Shown here: positions 62,621-64,000 of the stretch, piece after piece
How the letters are laid out: every line of letters begins with the position of its first letter
How positions within the stretch are numbered: the first letter of the stretch is position 1
Assembly: GCF_009901565.1 (NCBI RefSeq)
Contig: NZ_WXEW01000015.1
Coordinates: 1 to 64,000 of the forward strand
Direction of reading: 5' to 3'
Source: Herbidospora solisilvae
Lineage (GTDB): Bacteria; Actinomycetota; Actinomycetes; Streptosporangiales; Streptosporangiaceae
DNA length: 64,000 nt
Translations under genes and position numbers: made by a program
Notes under the pieces: generated by a model
Database searches by the model: none
Seen by the model: only the letters and a program-made list of their open reading frames with translations
Told to the model about the DNA's origin: nothing

Positions 62621-64000
62621 GTGGCGGAGAAGGCCAACGGAGGGACATCGGGAGCCGCGGGCAGGGCACCATCGGCCGATGAGCCGGACATGGTGCGCAA
62701 CGTCGTGCTCGTCGGCCATTCCGGATCGGGGAAGACGACCCTGGTGGAGGCGCTGCTCGCGGCGACCGGCACCATCCCGCGGACGGGCAGGGTCGAAGAC
62801 GGCACCACCGTCAGCGACTTCGACGAGGTCGAGGTCCGCCAGCAGCGGTCGGTGAACCTGGCGCTCGCACCGCTGACCTACAACGGCATAAAGATCAACC
62901 TGCTCGACACGCCCGGCTACGCCGACTTCGTGGGGGACCTGCGGGCCGGGCTGCGGGCCGCCGACGCCGCGCTGTTCGTGGTCGCGGCCACCGACGGGAT
63001 CGACGGGCTGACCCGCCAGATCTGGGACGAGTGCGCGAGCGTGGGCATGCCGCGCGCGGTCGTCATCACCAAGATCGACCATCAGCGGGCCGACTTCGAC
63101 GAGGTGCTCACCGCCTGTCAGGACGCCTTCGGCGAGGGCGTCGCGCCGCTCTACCTGCCGCTGGGCGGCGAGGCGCTGGTGGGCCTGCTGTCGCAGCGTG
63201 TGTTCGACTACGCCGGCGGCGCCCGTACCGAAAGGGAGCCCGACGCCGACCAGGCCGCGCTGATCGAGCAGTACCGCGAGGCGCTCATCGAGGGGATCAT
63301 CCAGGAGAGCGAGGACGAGTCGCTCATGGACCGCTACCTCGCGGGCGAGGAGATCGACACCAAGGTCCTCATCGACGACCTGGAGAAGGCCGTCGCGCGC
63401 GGCTCCTTCCACCCGGTGCTGGCGACCGCGCCGGGTGTGGGCATGCCCGAGCTGCTCGAAGTGATCACCCAGGGCTTCCCGTGCCCGCCCGAGCACCGGC
63501 TGCCCGAGGTCACGACCATAGACGGCAAGAGCGTCAAGGTCTGCCGGTGCGACCCCGAGGGCCCGCTGGTGGCCGAGGTGGTCAAGACGACCAGCGACCC
63601 CTACGTGGGCCGCATCAGCCTGGTGCGCGTCTTCTCGGGCACGCTGCGGCCCGACATGACCGTCCACGTCTCCGGGCACGTGCCCGAGCACGAGCACGAC
63701 GTCGACGAGCGGGTGGGCGCGTTGTCCTCGCCCCTCGGCAAGACCCAGCGGCCGGTGGGCAAGTGCGTGGCCGGCGACGTGGTGGCGGTGGCCAAGCTCG
63801 GCCACGCCGAGACCGGCGACACCCTGTCGGAGAAGGACAACCCGCTGCTCATGGAGCCGTGGCGGATGCCCGAGCCGCTGCTGCCCGTCGCGATCAGGGC
63901 GAAGTCCAAGGCCGACGAGGACAAGCTCTCCCAGGCGCTGAACCGCCTGGTTGCCGAAGACCCGACGCTGCGCCTGGAGAACAACGCCGAGACCCGCCAG
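62621..64000 (+). CDS. elongation factor G-like GTPase EF-G2 (partial)
   Basis: The open frame runs 460 codons from GTG at 62621 (GGAGG five nt upstream) to the window edge without a stop, so the C-terminal part is missing. G1 is GHSGSGKTT and G3 is DTPGYADF. The expected NKxD is TKID, and the GITI-type switch I sequence is replaced by RSVNLALAPL. Domain II follows (TSDPYVGRISLVRVFSGTL). These deviations fit the actinobacterial EF-G2 group, not the translocase EF-G; related mycobacterial EF-G2 reportedly binds GTP without ribosome-stimulated hydrolysis. The role is unknown. Confidence 0.88.
   Translation, partial: MAEKANGGTSGAAGRAPSADEPDMVRNVVLVGHSGSGKTTLVEALLAATGTIPRTGRVEDGTTVSDFDEVEVRQQRSVNLALAPLTYNGIKINLLDTPGYADFVGDLRAGLRAADAALFVVAATDGIDGLTRQIWDECASVGMPRAVVITKIDHQRADFDEVLTACQDAFGEGVAPLYLPLGGEALVGLLSQRVFDYAGGARTEREPDADQAALIEQYREALIEGIIQESEDESLMDRYLAGEEIDTKVLIDDLEKAVARGSFHPVLATAPGVGMPELLEVITQGFPCPPEHRLPEVTTIDGKSVKVCRCDPEGPLVAEVVKTTSDPYVGRISLVRVFSGTLRPDMTVHVSGHVPEHEHDVDERVGALSSPLGKTQRPVGKCVAGDVVAVAKLGHAETGDTLSEKDNPLLMEPWRMPEPLLPVAIRAKSKADEDKLSQALNRLVAEDPTLRLENNAETRQ

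Overview
The window is about 64 kb of very GC-rich DNA, with third codon positions mostly G or C and many GTG or TTG starts. It comes from an actinomycete. The 16S 5' end at the left edge, the housekeeping gene order and the DUF574-type methyltransferase fit a member of the Streptosporangiaceae or a close relative; this placement is inference from memory, not a search. Nearly all of the window is core genome. I see no transposase, integrase, prophage, CRISPR array or tRNA.

Left part (1-10.9 kb, minus strand). The 5' end of a 16S gene and its long multi-promoter leader come first, then a TPR protein, tyrS, a 3-methyladenine DNA glycosylase and the arginine cluster argC-J-B-D-F-R-H. The arg genes are mostly joined by stop/start overlaps and preceded by a promoter carrying ArgR boxes. 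argG is not in the cluster. Middle-left (10.9-18 kb): a probably leaderless acyl-CoA ligase gene with a TetR-type palindrome between its -35 and -10, an MFS transporter, and two tandem STAND ATPase/TPR genes that lack a DNA-binding domain.

Translation block (18-43 kb, mainly minus strand): pheST, a cytoplasmic PAS histidine kinase, a SpoU-type RNA methyltransferase, infC-rpmI-rplT (infC starts at AUC and is longer than its first ATG suggests), aroE, two tandem mltG paralogues, ruvX, alaS, two small membrane proteins, rarA, a DUF2231 protein, a tricorn-like protease, aspS, hisS and an MBL hydrolase. Two related extracytoplasmic cyclophilins and a DUF574 methyltransferase are on the plus strand here.

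Right part (44-64 kb): a DUF349 protein, rel, apt, secF-secD-yajC, ruvB-ruvA-ruvC with a LexA box, an Eis-like acetyltransferase, yebC, pdxT-pdxS, a DUF3048 lipoprotein, the phosphatidylinositol mannoside genes (LemA-like protein, pimA, patA-like, pgsA-like) and the first 460 codons of an EF-G-like GTPase that runs off the right edge.

The genes cover translation (five tRNA synthetases, IF3, L20, L35, EF-G-like), stringent response and purine salvage (rel, apt), protein export (SecDF-YajC), envelope synthesis (PIM genes, MltG), Holliday-junction processing (RuvABC, RarA), and arginine and vitamin B6 synthesis. No convincing new system is visible. The least explained items are the tandem STAND pair, the twin MltG genes with a composition break, a nested inverted-repeat element upstream of pheS, and several operator-like palindromes.
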